A stretch of 64,000 nt of DNA from Xanthomonas sp. 3793 (lineage in GTDB: Bacteria > Pseudomonadota > Gammaproteobacteria > Xanthomonadales > Xanthomonadaceae): NCBI RefSeq assembly GCF_024806835.1, contig NZ_JANTYU010000001.1, positions 496,001 through 560,000 of the forward strand. Direction: 5' to 3'. Made by a program: the position numbers and the translations under genes. Below the pieces are notes generated by a model that was not told where the DNA came from, did not search any database, and saw only the letters and a list, made by a program, of their open reading frames with translations. Below, one piece after another: positions 10,540 through 19,474 of this stretch; position 1 is the first letter of the stretch; the number at the start of each line of letters is the position of its first letter.

Positions 10540-11298
10540 TCAATGCACGTCCTTCCAGTATTCCTTCTTCAGCAGGTAGGCCATGAAGGTGAGGAACACC
10601 AGGAACAGGATCACCCACACGCCCATGCTCTGCCGTTTCAGCGCCGCCGGTTCGCCCGCGTACTCGAGGAAGTTGGCGATATCGCGCACGGTCTGATCGA
10701 ACTCCACCGGCGTTTGTCGTCCCGGCTGCCCAAGCTTCAGTGCCTCCACCGGTTTGTCGCCGGTGGCCTTGTCGGCCGGGCCGAATTGCGCCTGCTGCAG
10801 ACCTTGCAGCTCCCAGAGCGGATTGGGCATGGATGCGTTCGGGAACAACTGGTTGTTCCAGCCCAGCGGGCGGGTCTGATCCAGATAGAACGACTTGAGA
10901 TAGGTATAGACCCAGTCGGTGCCGCGGACGCGCGCGATCAAGGTCAGATCCGGCGGCGCCTTGCCGAACCACTTGGTCGCCGCATCGTGCGGCATGGTGC
11001 CTTCGATATGCTCGCCGATCTTGGCCCCGGTGAAGTTGAGGTTGGCCATGACCTCGGCTTCGCTCAATCCCAGATCGCTGGCCATGCGCGAATAGCGCAG
11101 GTATTTCAACGAGTGGCAGCCGGAGCAGTAGTTCATGAACAACTGCGCGCCGCGTTGCAGCGATGCGCGGTCGCCCAGATCGTTGCCGGCCTGCTGCACC
11201 TTTCCGCCCTCGGCCGCCATTGCGCCAAAGGCCAACGTCAGTCCGCAGAGAACAGCCGCCACGCGCGACTTCCATGACATCACGATGCACTTAGTCAT
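10540..11298 (-). CDS. petC: ubiquinol-cytochrome c reductase, cytochrome c1 subunit
   Basis: A 252-residue c-type cytochrome of the bc1 complex that passes electrons from the Rieske protein to soluble cytochrome c at the periplasmic face. A signal peptide (about residues 7-28, ending AFGAMA) precedes the haem c motif CSGCH (Cys58, Cys61, His62). The segment FPNASMPNPLWEL should provide the axial methionine. A single C-terminal helix (VWVILFLVFLTFMAYLL) anchors it. The ATG at 11298 overlaps the petB stop by 8 bases; Met7 (11280) is an alternative that still leaves a full signal peptide. It is the last gene of petABC. Confidence 0.95.
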   Translation of the reverse strand: MTKCIVMSWKSRVAAVLCGLTLAFGAMAAEGGKVQQAGNDLGDRASLQRGAQLFMNYCSGCHSLKYLRYSRMASDLGLSEAEVMANLNFTGAKIGEHIEGTMPHDAATKWFGKAPPDLTLIARVRGTDWVYTYLKSFYLDQTRPLGWNNQLFPNASMPNPLWELQGLQQAQFGPADKATGDKPVEALKLGQPGRQTPVEFDQTVRDIANFLEYAGEPAALKRQSMGVWVILFLVFLTFMAYLLKKEYWKDVH

Positions 11299-12550
11299 GG
11301 GTCGTCACCCGCTCCGGCACCGGCTTGGTCTTGTCCAGCCGCGTCCACACCGGCATGGTGATGAAGAAGGCGAAGTACAGGAAGGTCAGCACCCGCCCGA
11401 CGTAGGTCTCGTGCGCGTCGGTGCCCGGCCCGGAGCCGATCACCCCCAGCCACACGAAGCACACCACCAGCACGCCCAGCGCCACCTTCGAGATCCAGCC
11501 GCGATAGCGCACCGAACGCACCTTGGCGCGATCCAGCCACGGCACCAGGAACAGGATGGCGATTGCCGAGAACATCACCAGCACGCCGCCCAGCTTGTTG
11601 GGCACCACGCGCAACATCGCGTAGTACGGGGTGTAGTACCAGACCGGCTTGATGTGCTCGGGCGTGACCAGTCGATTGGCCTCGGTGAAGTTGTCGTGTT
11701 CTAGGAACAGGCCGCCAAACGCGGGGGCGAAGAAGATGATGAAGGCAGCGATCAGCAGCAAAAATCCGACACCGACCAGATCCTTCACCGTGTAATACGG
11801 ATGGAACGGAATGCCGTCGGCGGGCTTGTGCGCATCCCAGCGATTGCCCTTGGGTCCCTTCTTGATCTCCACGCCATCGGGATTGTTGGAGCCCACCTCG
11901 TGCAGCGCGCCGATGTGCAGCACGATCAGCAGCAACAGCACCAGCGGCAGTGCGATCACGTGCAGCGCGAAGAAGCGGTTGAGCGTGGCATCGCCGGGCA
12001 GGTAGTCGCCCATGATCCACTCGGTCAGCCCGTTGCCGATCACCGGAATGGCGCCGAACAGGGAGATGATGACCTTCGCGCCCCAGAACGACATCTGGCC
12101 CCACGGCAGCACGTAGCCCATAAAGGCTTCGGCCATCAGCACCAGGTAGATCAGCATGCCCAGGATCCACACCAGCTCGCGCGGCTTCTGGTAACTGCCG
12201 TACATCAGCCCGCGGAACATGTGCAGATACACCACGATGAAGAACAGCGAGGCGCCGGTGCTGTGCATGTAGCGGATCAGCCAGCCCCACTCCACGTCGC
12301 GCATGATGTATTCGACCGACGCGAACGCATCGGCGGCGCTGGTCTTGTAATGCATCGTCAGGAAGATGCCGGTGACGATCTGATTCACCAGCACCACGAT
12401 GGCCAGCGAGCCGAAGTAGTACCAGAGGTTGAAGTTCTTCGGCGCGTAGTACTCGCTGATGTGCTTGCGGTACGTGGGCATCAGCCCGGGTGCGCGTTCG
12501 TTGACCCACTCGAACACGCCGTTGGCGGTACGAACAAGGATATTGCTCAT
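11291..12550 (-). CDS. petB: ubiquinol-cytochrome c reductase, cytochrome b subunit
   Basis: A 419-residue polytopic membrane protein that holds both b haems and the quinone sites of the bc1 complex. Haem ligands are His96/His110 in helix B and His197/His212 in helix D; the helix D pair has 14 intervening residues rather than the 13 of mitochondrial cytochrome b. The Qo-site motif reads PVWY (302-305) in place of PEWY; variants at this second position are known in some proteobacteria. The ATG at 12550 overlaps the petA stop by one base (TGATG), which indicates translational coupling. Confidence 0.96.
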   Translation of the reverse strand: MSNILVRTANGVFEWVNERAPGLMPTYRKHISEYYAPKNFNLWYYFGSLAIVVLVNQIVTGIFLTMHYKTSAADAFASVEYIMRDVEWGWLIRYMHSTGASLFFIVVYLHMFRGLMYGSYQKPRELVWILGMLIYLVLMAEAFMGYVLPWGQMSFWGAKVIISLFGAIPVIGNGLTEWIMGDYLPGDATLNRFFALHVIALPLVLLLLIVLHIGALHEVGSNNPDGVEIKKGPKGNRWDAHKPADGIPFHPYYTVKDLVGVGFLLLIAAFIIFFAPAFGGLFLEHDNFTEANRLVTPEHIKPVWYYTPYYAMLRVVPNKLGGVLVMFSAIAILFLVPWLDRAKVRSVRYRGWISKVALGVLVVCFVWLGVIGSGPGTDAHETYVGRVLTFLYFAFFITMPVWTRLDKTKPVPERVTTHD

Positions 12551-13194
12551 CAGGCAGCCCCCGTGCTTTTGGCCGACGTACCGGCACCATCCGGATCGAC
12601 GCCGATCACCAGGGTGTTGTCGTCCACATAGTGATGCGGGGGCACCAGCAGATTGATCGGTGCGGGCACGCCGTCGAAGACGCGGCCGGACATGTCGAAG
12701 CGCGATTTATGGCACGGACAGAAGTAGCCGCCCTTCCACTGCGGGTCGTAGGGCTCGGGCCGGATTTCGGCCACCATTTCCGGCGAGCACCCCAGATGCG
12801 TGCACAGCCCGACCAGCACCGAGATATCGGACTTGATCGAGCGGTACTCGGGGTTCTTCAGCACGTAGTCGGGCTGTTGGTCCTTGTTCTCGGACTTGGG
12901 GTCCTTGAGCCGGTCGTCCAGCGACGGCAATGCGTCGAGCATCGCCTTGGAGCGTTTGACGATCCAGATCGGCTGACCGCGCCATTCCAGAACCAGCCGT
13001 TGCCCTTCCTGCAAGGCGCTGATGTCGGCGGTCACCGGTGCGCCGGCCAACTTGGCGCGTGCACTGGGATTCCACGACTTCACGAACGGAACTGCAACAA
13101 ATCCTGCTCCGACCGCACCGACCACGGCCGTCGTCGCGGTCAAAAACCGGCGACGCCCGATATCAGCAGGTGCGTTAACCCCATCGTTGGCCAT
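12550..13194 (-). CDS. petA: ubiquinol-cytochrome c reductase Rieske iron-sulfur subunit
   Basis: A 214-residue Rieske protein, first gene of the leftward petABC operon. The N-terminus has a twin-arginine-type signal-anchor (GRRRFLTA, residues 13-20, then a hydrophobic stretch to about 37), consistent with Tat export of a folded cluster protein. The [2Fe-2S] ligands are in CTHLGC (Cys131, His133, with disulfide Cys136) and CPCHKS (Cys159, with disulfide Cys161, and His162). Length and motifs are typical. Confidence 0.95.
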   Translation of the reverse strand: MANDGVNAPADIGRRRFLTATTAVVGAVGAGFVAVPFVKSWNPSARAKLAGAPVTADISALQEGQRLVLEWRGQPIWIVKRSKAMLDALPSLDDRLKDPKSENKDQQPDYVLKNPEYRSIKSDISVLVGLCTHLGCSPEMVAEIRPEPYDPQWKGGYFCPCHKSRFDMSGRVFDGVPAPINLLVPPHHYVDDNTLVIGVDPDGAGTSAKSTGAA

Positions 13195-13429
13195 CCGGCT
13201 CTCCGATCTTGATTAGGTAGCGTGAGGCTGCCAACGGCTGGCGGGGGGTCCAGCCGCGATGAATCGACCGCAGTGTAGCGGAACGCTTAATGCACAGACA
13301 ATGCAATGTACGCAGTCGGGCATGTGCGATGCAATGGCCGATGTGTGCGGGCGCCTGGGACGATGCAGGCCAAGCGCGATGGCTTATGCAGTGGCTGTGA
13401 CGCAGTACGCGCGCGCAGCGCATTCGTTC

Positions 13430-13439
13430 GGGGGGGGGG
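13430..13439. repeat. run of ten G in the petA-transglycosylase gap
   Basis: A homopolymer of ten G (ten C on the transcribed minus strand) lies 236 bases upstream of the petA start. The 368-bp gap from 13195 to 13562 has no supported gene and should hold the petABC promoter, though no convincing hexamers were seen. Such tracts slip easily and may vary between isolates or be a sequencing problem. Confidence 0.6.
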
Positions 13440-13562
13440 TGACGCAGCGGCGGCATCGCAACGCATGTGCAGCATTGGCGACCACGCGAACGACAAGACC
13501 TCATGGAGTGGCCACCACAGCGCCGCATGCCGCATCTGCAAGCGCCGGGACCAACGCGTTGC

Positions 13563-14534
13563 TCAGTTGGCAGTGGTGCTCTGACCGCGATAACGGCCGG
13601 CCAGCAGGCCGACGCGTTGCACATAGCGCTGGGTCTCGCTGTAAGGCGGCACACCGCCATAACGATCCACGGCCCCCTCGCCGGCGTTGTAGCCAGCGGC
13701 CGCTAGCGTGAGGTCGCCATTGAAGCGCTTCAGCAACCACGAAAGATATTGCACGCCACCGCGGATATTTTGCGATGCGTCATAAGCATCGCTGACGCCG
13801 AAGCGGCGCGCAGTGCCCGGCATCAACTGCATCAAACCCTGCGCACCGGCGCGACTGAGCGCAAGCGGGTTATATGCCGACTCGGCATGGATGATGGCGC
13901 GCACGATCGCCTCTTCGACCCCGAACTCGCGCGCCGCCGACGCGATCTCCTGCTGATAGGCCGCGGTGTTGAGCCGGATTGCGCCGAAGTTGACGCCCGG
14001 CTTGGCGCCGCAGGCGTAACAGGTCTCGATGAAGCTGTAGTGGATGGTGCGCAGCCCTTCAATGCTGGCCACCTGGCGCGGACGTGCGCTGGTGTAGTGG
14101 CGCACGCCATCCTTCATATAAGAGTAGACCTGTCCGCTAACCACGCGGCGCGGGTTGACCGCAGCGGCGGGCATGATCGATGTCGCACGCTCTGCCACCG
14201 GCAGCGTAGGCGGCGCGGCCATAGCCGTCCCGGAAGCGCGGCGTGGTGGCGGGCTGATGATGGTGGCAGGTGCACCGCTGTCGATCGTGGCGACGGAACG
14301 GGCCGACGTGGTGGACACTGCCGCTGCCGGAAGCAGGGGCGCAACTGGCACACGGCGGGCCGAGCGATCGGGGGTGTAGCTGCTGATGACGCTGCAGGCC
14401 GCACCGCTCTGGCGCTTACTGAGGTAGCTGGTGATGCCGTCGCCGTTGACGCACTTGTACAGCGTGCCGGCGCTGGCCGGCGCAGCCGACAACGCGACAA
14501 ACAACAGCCCCAGCAATCTTGACGTCCCCTTCAT
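13563..14534 (-). CDS. secreted lytic transglycosylase (SLT/GH23)
   Basis: A 323-residue periplasmic peptidoglycan lytic transglycosylase. A signal peptide covers residues 1-22 (ending APASAG). Next comes a short DUF4124-like segment (TLYKCVNGDGITSYLS) and a low-complexity Ala/Pro/Ser linker (60-130). The C-terminal catalytic domain has Glu218 in HAESAYNPLALSR, the GLMQLMP block (233-239) and AAAGYNAGEGAV (278-289). The reading frame stays open far upstream, but the ATG at 14534 gives a clean signal peptide, so the longer reading is rejected. It may act in wall turnover or envelope assembly; its partner is not evident. Confidence 0.9.
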   Translation of the reverse strand: MKGTSRLLGLLFVALSAAPASAGTLYKCVNGDGITSYLSKRQSGAACSVISSYTPDRSARRVPVAPLLPAAAVSTTSARSVATIDSGAPATIISPPPRRASGTAMAAPPTLPVAERATSIMPAAAVNPRRVVSGQVYSYMKDGVRHYTSARPRQVASIEGLRTIHYSFIETCYACGAKPGVNFGAIRLNTAAYQQEIASAAREFGVEEAIVRAIIHAESAYNPLALSRAGAQGLMQLMPGTARRFGVSDAYDASQNIRGGVQYLSWLLKRFNGDLTLAAAGYNAGEGAVDRYGGVPPYSETQRYVQRVGLLAGRYRGQSTTAN

Positions 14535-14583
14535 GCGGCGGAGTGTCCCAGCTTGCCCCGGGCTTGCCAAGAGGCAGTAGCGC

Positions 14584-15549
14584 TCAGGCCGACGGCCGGT
14601 GCAGTCGCGTCCGCAAGGCGTCCAGCGCATCGAGCAGCGGTTGCTGCATGGCGGCCGGTGCAATCGCCTCGAAGGGCAGCTCCAGCAACAGCAGATTGGC
14701 GGCAAGCGCCGGCATGGTCGGCGCGCCCAGCCCCAGCCAGCAATGGTCAGCGCCGTCTGCCTCCAGCGCGCCCAGCCAGGGTGGAACCTGCGCGGCCAGC
14801 ATCTCCAGCGTGCCAGGCAACCGCACCCGCGCACGACACGGAAACGGCGCTTCGCCGATGGCCTTGCGCAGCAGTTGCAGCGGATCTTCCGGCAGCGCCC
14901 GGGCATCGAACCTGGCGCCGGTGGGCACCGCCAGATCGATACGGTCGGCGCGCAGCGTGCGCCAGTCCTGGCGTTCGCAGTCCCAGGCCAGCAGGTACCA
15001 GCGCCGGCCGTAGTTGACCAGCAGCGCCGGCTCGACGCAGCGGGTGATGGCCGCGCCAGAGTGACGCCGATAGTCCAGCCGCAGCGTGATGCGGTCGCGA
15101 CAGGCGCCGGCAAGCTGGGCCAGCAAGGCCGCATCCACCCGGGTTCCCGGCTCGGCAATCGGCATGCTTGCCATCGCCGCGTGCGCCGCGCTGGCGCGTT
15201 GACCGCTGCGCCGCGGCAGCAGCGGGTCCAGTTTTGCCAGCACGCGGGCGGCGGCGGCATCCATGCCGGCGATGGCCGGCGCCGCCGCGCGCAAGGCGAT
15301 CGCCACGGTCAGCGCCTCCTCCTCCTCGAACAGCAGCGGCAAGGCGGCCGCCCCCTGCCCGAGTCGGTAACCGCCGCCGGATCCAGGTGCCGCATGCACC
15401 GGGTAGCCGAGCTCGCGCAACCGATCGATATCGCGCCGCAGGCTGCGCGGGTGCACCTCCAGGCGCTCGGCAAGGGCAGCGCCCGGCCAGCTGCGCCCAC
15501 CTTGCAGCAAGGAAAGCAGTCGCAACAGACGAGCAGCGGTCGAGGCCAT
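14584..15549 (-). CDS. WYL-domain transcriptional regulator (YafY type)
   Basis: A 321-residue regulator with an N-terminal helix-turn-helix of DeoR-like type (residues 4-60, including EVHPRSLRRDIDRLRELGYP). A WYL domain follows (about 140-230, with the RRWYLLAWD signature) and then a WCX-like C-terminal extension. WYL domains are thought to sense small ligands or nucleic acids. The gene is divergent from a glutathione S-transferase gene; a perfect 10-bp inverted repeat begins 12 bases from its own start, so it very probably controls itself and the GST. Confidence 0.88.
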   Translation of the reverse strand: MASTAARLLRLLSLLQGGRSWPGAALAERLEVHPRSLRRDIDRLRELGYPVHAAPGSGGGYRLGQGAAALPLLFEEEEALTVAIALRAAAPAIAGMDAAAARVLAKLDPLLPRRSGQRASAAHAAMASMPIAEPGTRVDAALLAQLAGACRDRITLRLDYRRHSGAAITRCVEPALLVNYGRRWYLLAWDCERQDWRTLRADRIDLAVPTGARFDARALPEDPLQLLRKAIGEAPFPCRARVRLPGTLEMLAAQVPPWLGALEADGADHCWLGLGAPTMPALAANLLLLELPFEAIAPAAMQQPLLDALDALRTRLHRPSA

Positions 15550-15560
15550 GCCCAGACGGT

Positions 15561-15585
15561 ATTGCGGACAGAAGCTGTCCGCAAT
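15561..15585. promoter_or_regulatory. palindromic operator between WYL regulator and GST
   Basis: ATTGCGGACA (15561-15570) and its exact complement TGTCCGCAAT (15576-15585) flank a five-base spacer. The site is in the 108-bp divergent gap, 11 bases from the regulator start and 72 from the GST start. Position and perfect symmetry suggest a dimer binding site for the regulator; binding itself is inferred. Confidence 0.75.
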
Positions 15586-15657
15586 AGCTCCGTAGGATCC
15601 TCATACCAGCAATGACCCTGCACCCGCCCCACACCACCTGATCCCAAGGAGACAGCC

Positions 15658-16302
15658 ATGCCCGACGACCGCCATATCACCCTGTTCCACAATCCCCGTT
15701 CGCGCTCGCGCGGTGTCCTGGTGCTGCTGGAGGAACTGCGCGCCAGCTACAGCCTGCAGGTCATCGATCTGGAAAAGGAGCAGCAGCTTGCGCCGGAGTT
15801 CCTTGCGATCAACCCGATGGGCAAGATTCCGACGATCGTGCACGGCGACAGCGTGGTGACCGAACAGGGCGCGATCTACCAGTATCTGGCCGAGCTGTAC
15901 CCCGAGGCCGGCCTGTCGCCCGCGCCGGGCGATGCCGACCGCGGCGCTTACCTGCGCTGGCTGGCCTTCTACGGCGCGGCGTTCGAGCCGGCGATCGTCG
16001 ACCTTGCGCTCAAGCGCACGCCCCCACCGCGCTCGCTCTCACCCTATGCGGACTGCGACACCGTATTGAACGTGGTCTACACACAGCTGGCGCAGGGCGA
16101 CTACCTGCTGGGCCCGCGCTGCAGCGCAGCCGACGTGCTGTGGGGCGGCGCATTGGCATGGATGGTGCAGTTCGGCCTGATCGACCCGCCAGCCCCGACC
16201 CGCGCCTACATCGCACGGATGGCCGACCGCCCGGCGGTCGCGCGTGCCACCGCCATCGATGGGCAGGCAGCCGACGGCGCAGGCACGGGCATGAGCGGGT
16301 AA
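15658..16302 (+). CDS. glutathione S-transferase family protein
   Basis: A 214-residue protein with an N-terminal thioredoxin-like domain (residues 5-85). It carries the glutathione-binding Ser motif region FHNPRSRSRGVLVLLEE, the cis-proline segment GKIPTIV (55-61) and EQGAIYQYLAELYP. An all-helical C-terminal domain follows. A strong ribosome binding site (AAGGAGA) precedes the ATG. It is divergent from a WYL regulator and probably controlled by it, which suggests an inducible detoxification role. The substrate cannot be predicted. Confidence 0.88.
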   Translation: MPDDRHITLFHNPRSRSRGVLVLLEELRASYSLQVIDLEKEQQLAPEFLAINPMGKIPTIVHGDSVVTEQGAIYQYLAELYPEAGLSPAPGDADRGAYLRWLAFYGAAFEPAIVDLALKRTPPPRSLSPYADCDTVLNVVYTQLAQGDYLLGPRCSAADVLWGGALAWMVQFGLIDPPAPTRAYIARMADRPAVARATAIDGQAADGAGTGMSG

Positions 16303-16338
16303 ACTGGGCGGCTATCTCACCCGCCTGGAATAAGCGCC

Positions 16339-17808
16339 ATGCCCGGGACATCCGTTTCCGATCTGTCTGCGGCCACCGCCGTGGACGCCCCTGCCCTGCT
16401 GCCGTTGCCGGTCGCCCGCCCGGCGGCGCCTGCCGTGGTGCGCGGCAAGCTGTACATCAAGACCCACGGTTGCCAGATGAACGAGTACGACTCGGCCAAG
16501 ATGGCCGACGTGCTTGCCGCCTCCGAAGGGTTGGAGCTGACCGACAACCCCGAAGACGCCGACGTGGTGCTGGTCAACACCTGCTCCATCCGCGAAAAGG
16601 CGCAGGAAAAGGTGTTCAGCCAACTGGGGCGTTGGCGCTTGCTCAAGGAAAGCCGGGCCAAGGCCGGCGGCACGCCGGTGATCATCGGCGTGGGCGGCTG
16701 CGTGGCTTCGCAGGAAGGCGAGGCCATCGTCAAGCGCGCGCCGTATGTGGATCTGGTGTTCGGGCCGCAAACCCTGCATCGCCTGCCGGAACTGATCCGT
16801 GCACGGCGCCAGTCCGGCAAGTCGCAGGTGGATATCAGTTTCCCGGAAATCGAGAAGTTCGATCGCCTGCCCGAACCGCGCGCCGATGGTCCATCTGCCT
16901 TCGTGTCGATCATGGAAGGCTGCTCCAAGTACTGCTCGTTCTGCGTGGTGCCCTACACACGCGGCGAAGAAGTCAGCCGCCCGTTCGAGGATGTGCTGGT
17001 GGAAGTGGCGCAACTGGCAGCGCAAGGCGTGCGCGAGATCAACCTGCTGGGCCAGAACGTCAACGCGTATCGCGGTGCGTATGGCGCCGATGCGGGTGAA
17101 GCGCCGCAGTACGCCGATCTGGGCCTGTTGATCCGCACCATCGCGCAGATCGAGGGCATCGGCCGCATTCGCTTCACTACCTCGCATCCGCTGGAATTTT
17201 CCGATTCGCTGGTGGATGCGTATCGCGATGTGCCGCAGCTGGCCAACTATCTGCATCTGCCGGTGCAGGCCGGCAGCGACCGCATTCTGTCGGCGATGAA
17301 GCGTGGCTACACCGCACTGGAATTCAAGTCCAAGATCCGCAAGTTGCGCGCGGTGCGTCCGGATATCTCGATCAGCTCGGACTTCATCGTCGGCTTTCCC
17401 GGCGAGACCGAAGCGGATTTCGAAAAGACCATGAAACTGATCGAAGACGTCGGTTTCGACCAGAGCTTTTCGTTCGTGTATTCGCGTCGCCCCGGCACGC
17501 CGGCCGCGGATCTGGAAGACGACACGCCCGAGGCGGTCAAGCAGGCGCGCCTGGCCCGCTTGCAGGCGCATATCAGCGCGCATGCGGCGACCATTTCGCA
17601 GTCCATGGTCGGCAGCGTGCAGCGGGTGCTGGTGGAAGGCCCGTCGCGCCGCGACCCGAACGAACTGACCGGCAAGAGCGAGAACATGCGCCCGGTGAAC
17701 TTCCCCGGCAACCCGCGCCTGATCGGGCAGTTTGTGGATGTACTGATCACCGAGGCGATGAGCAACTCGCTGCGGGGCCGTATCCAGCTGGACGAGAGCA
17801 CCAGCTGA
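16339..17808 (+). CDS. miaB: tRNA-2-methylthio-N6-dimethylallyladenosine synthase MiaB
   Basis: A 489-residue radical-SAM methylthiotransferase that converts i6A37 to ms2i6A37 in tRNAs reading UNN codons. The N-terminal domain carries the auxiliary [4Fe-4S] cysteines Cys45, Cys82 and Cys121. The radical-SAM motif is CSKYCSFC (Cys195, Cys199, Cys202), and a TRAM domain forms the C-terminus. Compared with E. coli MiaB there is an extra N-terminal stretch of about 35 residues rich in Ala/Pro. It heads the cluster miaB-phoH-ybeY-corC, as in E. coli, although here a 676-bp gap separates it from phoH. Confidence 0.96.
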   Translation: MPGTSVSDLSAATAVDAPALLPLPVARPAAPAVVRGKLYIKTHGCQMNEYDSAKMADVLAASEGLELTDNPEDADVVLVNTCSIREKAQEKVFSQLGRWRLLKESRAKAGGTPVIIGVGGCVASQEGEAIVKRAPYVDLVFGPQTLHRLPELIRARRQSGKSQVDISFPEIEKFDRLPEPRADGPSAFVSIMEGCSKYCSFCVVPYTRGEEVSRPFEDVLVEVAQLAAQGVREINLLGQNVNAYRGAYGADAGEAPQYADLGLLIRTIAQIEGIGRIRFTTSHPLEFSDSLVDAYRDVPQLANYLHLPVQAGSDRILSAMKRGYTALEFKSKIRKLRAVRPDISISSDFIVGFPGETEADFEKTMKLIEDVGFDQSFSFVYSRRPGTPAADLEDDTPEAVKQARLARLQAHISAHAATISQSMVGSVQRVLVEGPSRRDPNELTGKSENMRPVNFPGNPRLIGQFVDVLITEAMSNSLRGRIQLDESTS

Positions 17809-17813
17809 CATAC

Positions 17814-17833
17814 GCGCCGCATCTGTGCGGCGC
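17814..17833. terminator. hairpin after miaB
   Basis: An 8-bp perfect stem GCGCCGCA / TGCGGCGC with loop TCTG starts six bases after the miaB stop. No T-run follows. It would separate miaB from the distant phoH operon. Confidence 0.5.
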
Positions 17834-18209
17834 TGCATTGAAGATGCGATCGCAGCGCACCTACGTCGTGCCTGCGCTGCAGGCGTGATGCCTCGTGCGC
17901 AACGGTTGAACGTTGCATGCAGGCTGCTCGGAGTAGTGCGTGCCTGCGCCGCGCTGTGCGGCCCATGCACTGACACGCATTGCGCCGCGTCGATGCAACC
18001 CGGTGCACTCGCTGCCTACGGTGACTGGTGGTCGATGCACGCGGGAGTGCAGCCGTGTTGCCGCAGAACAGCAAGGCCCCGCCCCACGTATCCGACGCTG
18101 CCCGCGCAGCGACTGCATCGTGTGGCCAGGAGCGCATGGCCTGGTTGCGGCAGTGATCAAAAATTCACCACACAGGTTCAACACCTTGCAGTGCAAGGCG
18201 TGGTGACAC

Positions 18210-18369
18210 TTACCCACAGGCTTTGCCGAATTCGATCCACACCGCGTGTGGACAACCCTGCGCGCAGTGGCGACTTTTTCACCACTCACCTGTCAGACCT
18301 TATGCCAGTAGGGCTGACGCAATCTATCCACAGGTTAGTGATGCGTGACTCCACAGCGCTTGTGGAAAA
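18210..18369. other. cluster of DnaA-box-like nonamers upstream of phoH
   Basis: Within 160 bases there are TTACCCACA (18210-18218, plus), TGTGGACAA (18247-18255, minus-strand TTGTCCACA), CTATCCACA (18324-18332, plus) and TGTGGAAAA (18361-18369, minus-strand TTTTCCACA). The last fits TTWTNCACA exactly; each of the others has one mismatch. The 676-bp gap 17809-18484 otherwise holds the miaB hairpin and no supported gene. A DnaA-binding or regulatory site for the phoH operon is inference. Confidence 0.45.
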
Positions 18370-18484
18370 GCTGCCCGCCCCGTATCGACCACGCCGCGAC
18401 GCCCGGCATGTTGGTGGGATCACATCCTGCGCGCTACCCTCACCTGCCGCCCTACCGACGCTGCGCGCGCTGTCCGATCCGACC

Positions 18485-19474
18485 ATGAACTCACCTGCCT
18501 CCCGCGATTTCACCCTGGAACCCGACGACACCGAGCGCCTGGCCAATCTGGCCGGCCCGTTCGACGCGCACCTGCGCCAGATCGAACTCAAGCTTGGCGT
18601 GGAGATCGCCAACCGCGGCAACATCTTCCGCATCACCGGGCCGGAGCCGGCGATCACCGCCGCGCAGACGCTGTTGACCGCGTTGTACGACGAAGCCGCC
18701 TCCACCACCTTCGATAACCATGCGATCCATCTGCGCCTGAACGATGCCAATGTCGAGCATGTGGTCGATCGTTCCTATGTGGCACAGGACGTGGCGATCA
18801 AGGTCAAGCGCGGCACCGTGCGGGGCCGTGGCGCCAACCAGGCCAAGTACCTGCACGCGATCACCACCCACGACATCAATTTCGGCATCGGCCCGGCCGG
18901 CACCGGCAAGACCTTCCTGGCGGTGGCCAGCGCGGTGGAAGCGTTGAACGAATCGCGCGTGCAACGGCTGATCCTGGTGCGCCCGGCAGTGGAAGCCGGC
19001 GAAAAGCTCGGCTTCCTGCCCGGCGACCTCAGCCAGAAGGTGGACCCGTACCTGCGCCCGCTGTACGACGCGCTTTACGAAATGCTGGGCGTGGAAAAGG
19101 TGATCAAGCTGCTGGAGCGCAACGTGATCGAGATCGCACCGCTGGCGTATATGCGCGGCCGCACGCTCAACGATGCGTACGTGATCCTGGACGAGGCGCA
19201 GAACACCACCATCGAACAGATGAAGATGTTCCTGACCCGGCTGGGCTTCGGCTCCACCGCAGTGGTCACCGGCGACCTGACCCAGATCGACCTGCCCAAG
19301 CACGTCAAATCCGGCCTGCGCGATGCGATCGAGGTGCTGCGTGATGTGGACGGCGCCAGCTTCACCTTCTTCGAGGCACGCGACGTGGTGCGCCACCCGC
19401 TGGTGCAGCGCATCGTTACCGCGTATGAAAAACGCGATCAACAGGACGCCGCTACCAAGAACAACGCTGAATGA
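18485..19474 (+). CDS. phoH: PhoH family ATPase (YbeZ)
   Basis: A 329-residue PhoH-like protein with an N-terminal KH-like RNA-binding region (about 25-75) and a P-loop domain. Walker A is GPAGTGKT (136-143) and Walker B is VILDEAQN (233-240). YbeZ works with YbeY in 16S rRNA maturation and ribosome quality control. The frame is open to 17825, but the ATG at 18485 matches YbeZ N-termini and leaves the DnaA-box cluster outside the gene. It shares four bases (ATGA) with the next gene. Confidence 0.93.
   Translation: MNSPASRDFTLEPDDTERLANLAGPFDAHLRQIELKLGVEIANRGNIFRITGPEPAITAAQTLLTALYDEAASTTFDNHAIHLRLNDANVEHVVDRSYVAQDVAIKVKRGTVRGRGANQAKYLHAITTHDINFGIGPAGTGKTFLAVASAVEALNESRVQRLILVRPAVEAGEKLGFLPGDLSQKVDPYLRPLYDALYEMLGVEKVIKLLERNVIEIAPLAYMRGRTLNDAYVILDEAQNTTIEQMKMFLTRLGFGSTAVVTGDLTQIDLPKHVKSGLRDAIEVLRDVDGASFTFFEARDVVRHPLVQRIVTAYEKRDQQDAATKNNAE

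Noticed and set aside
13563..15260. 565-residue version of the lytic transglycosylase
   Set aside because: The upstream part is an out-of-frame shadow of the WYL regulator; the signal peptide starts at 14534.
18210..18369. Possible chromosomal origin
   Set aside because: No dnaA, dnaN, rpmH or gyrB nearby and no clear AT-rich unwinding region; only box-like sequences remain.
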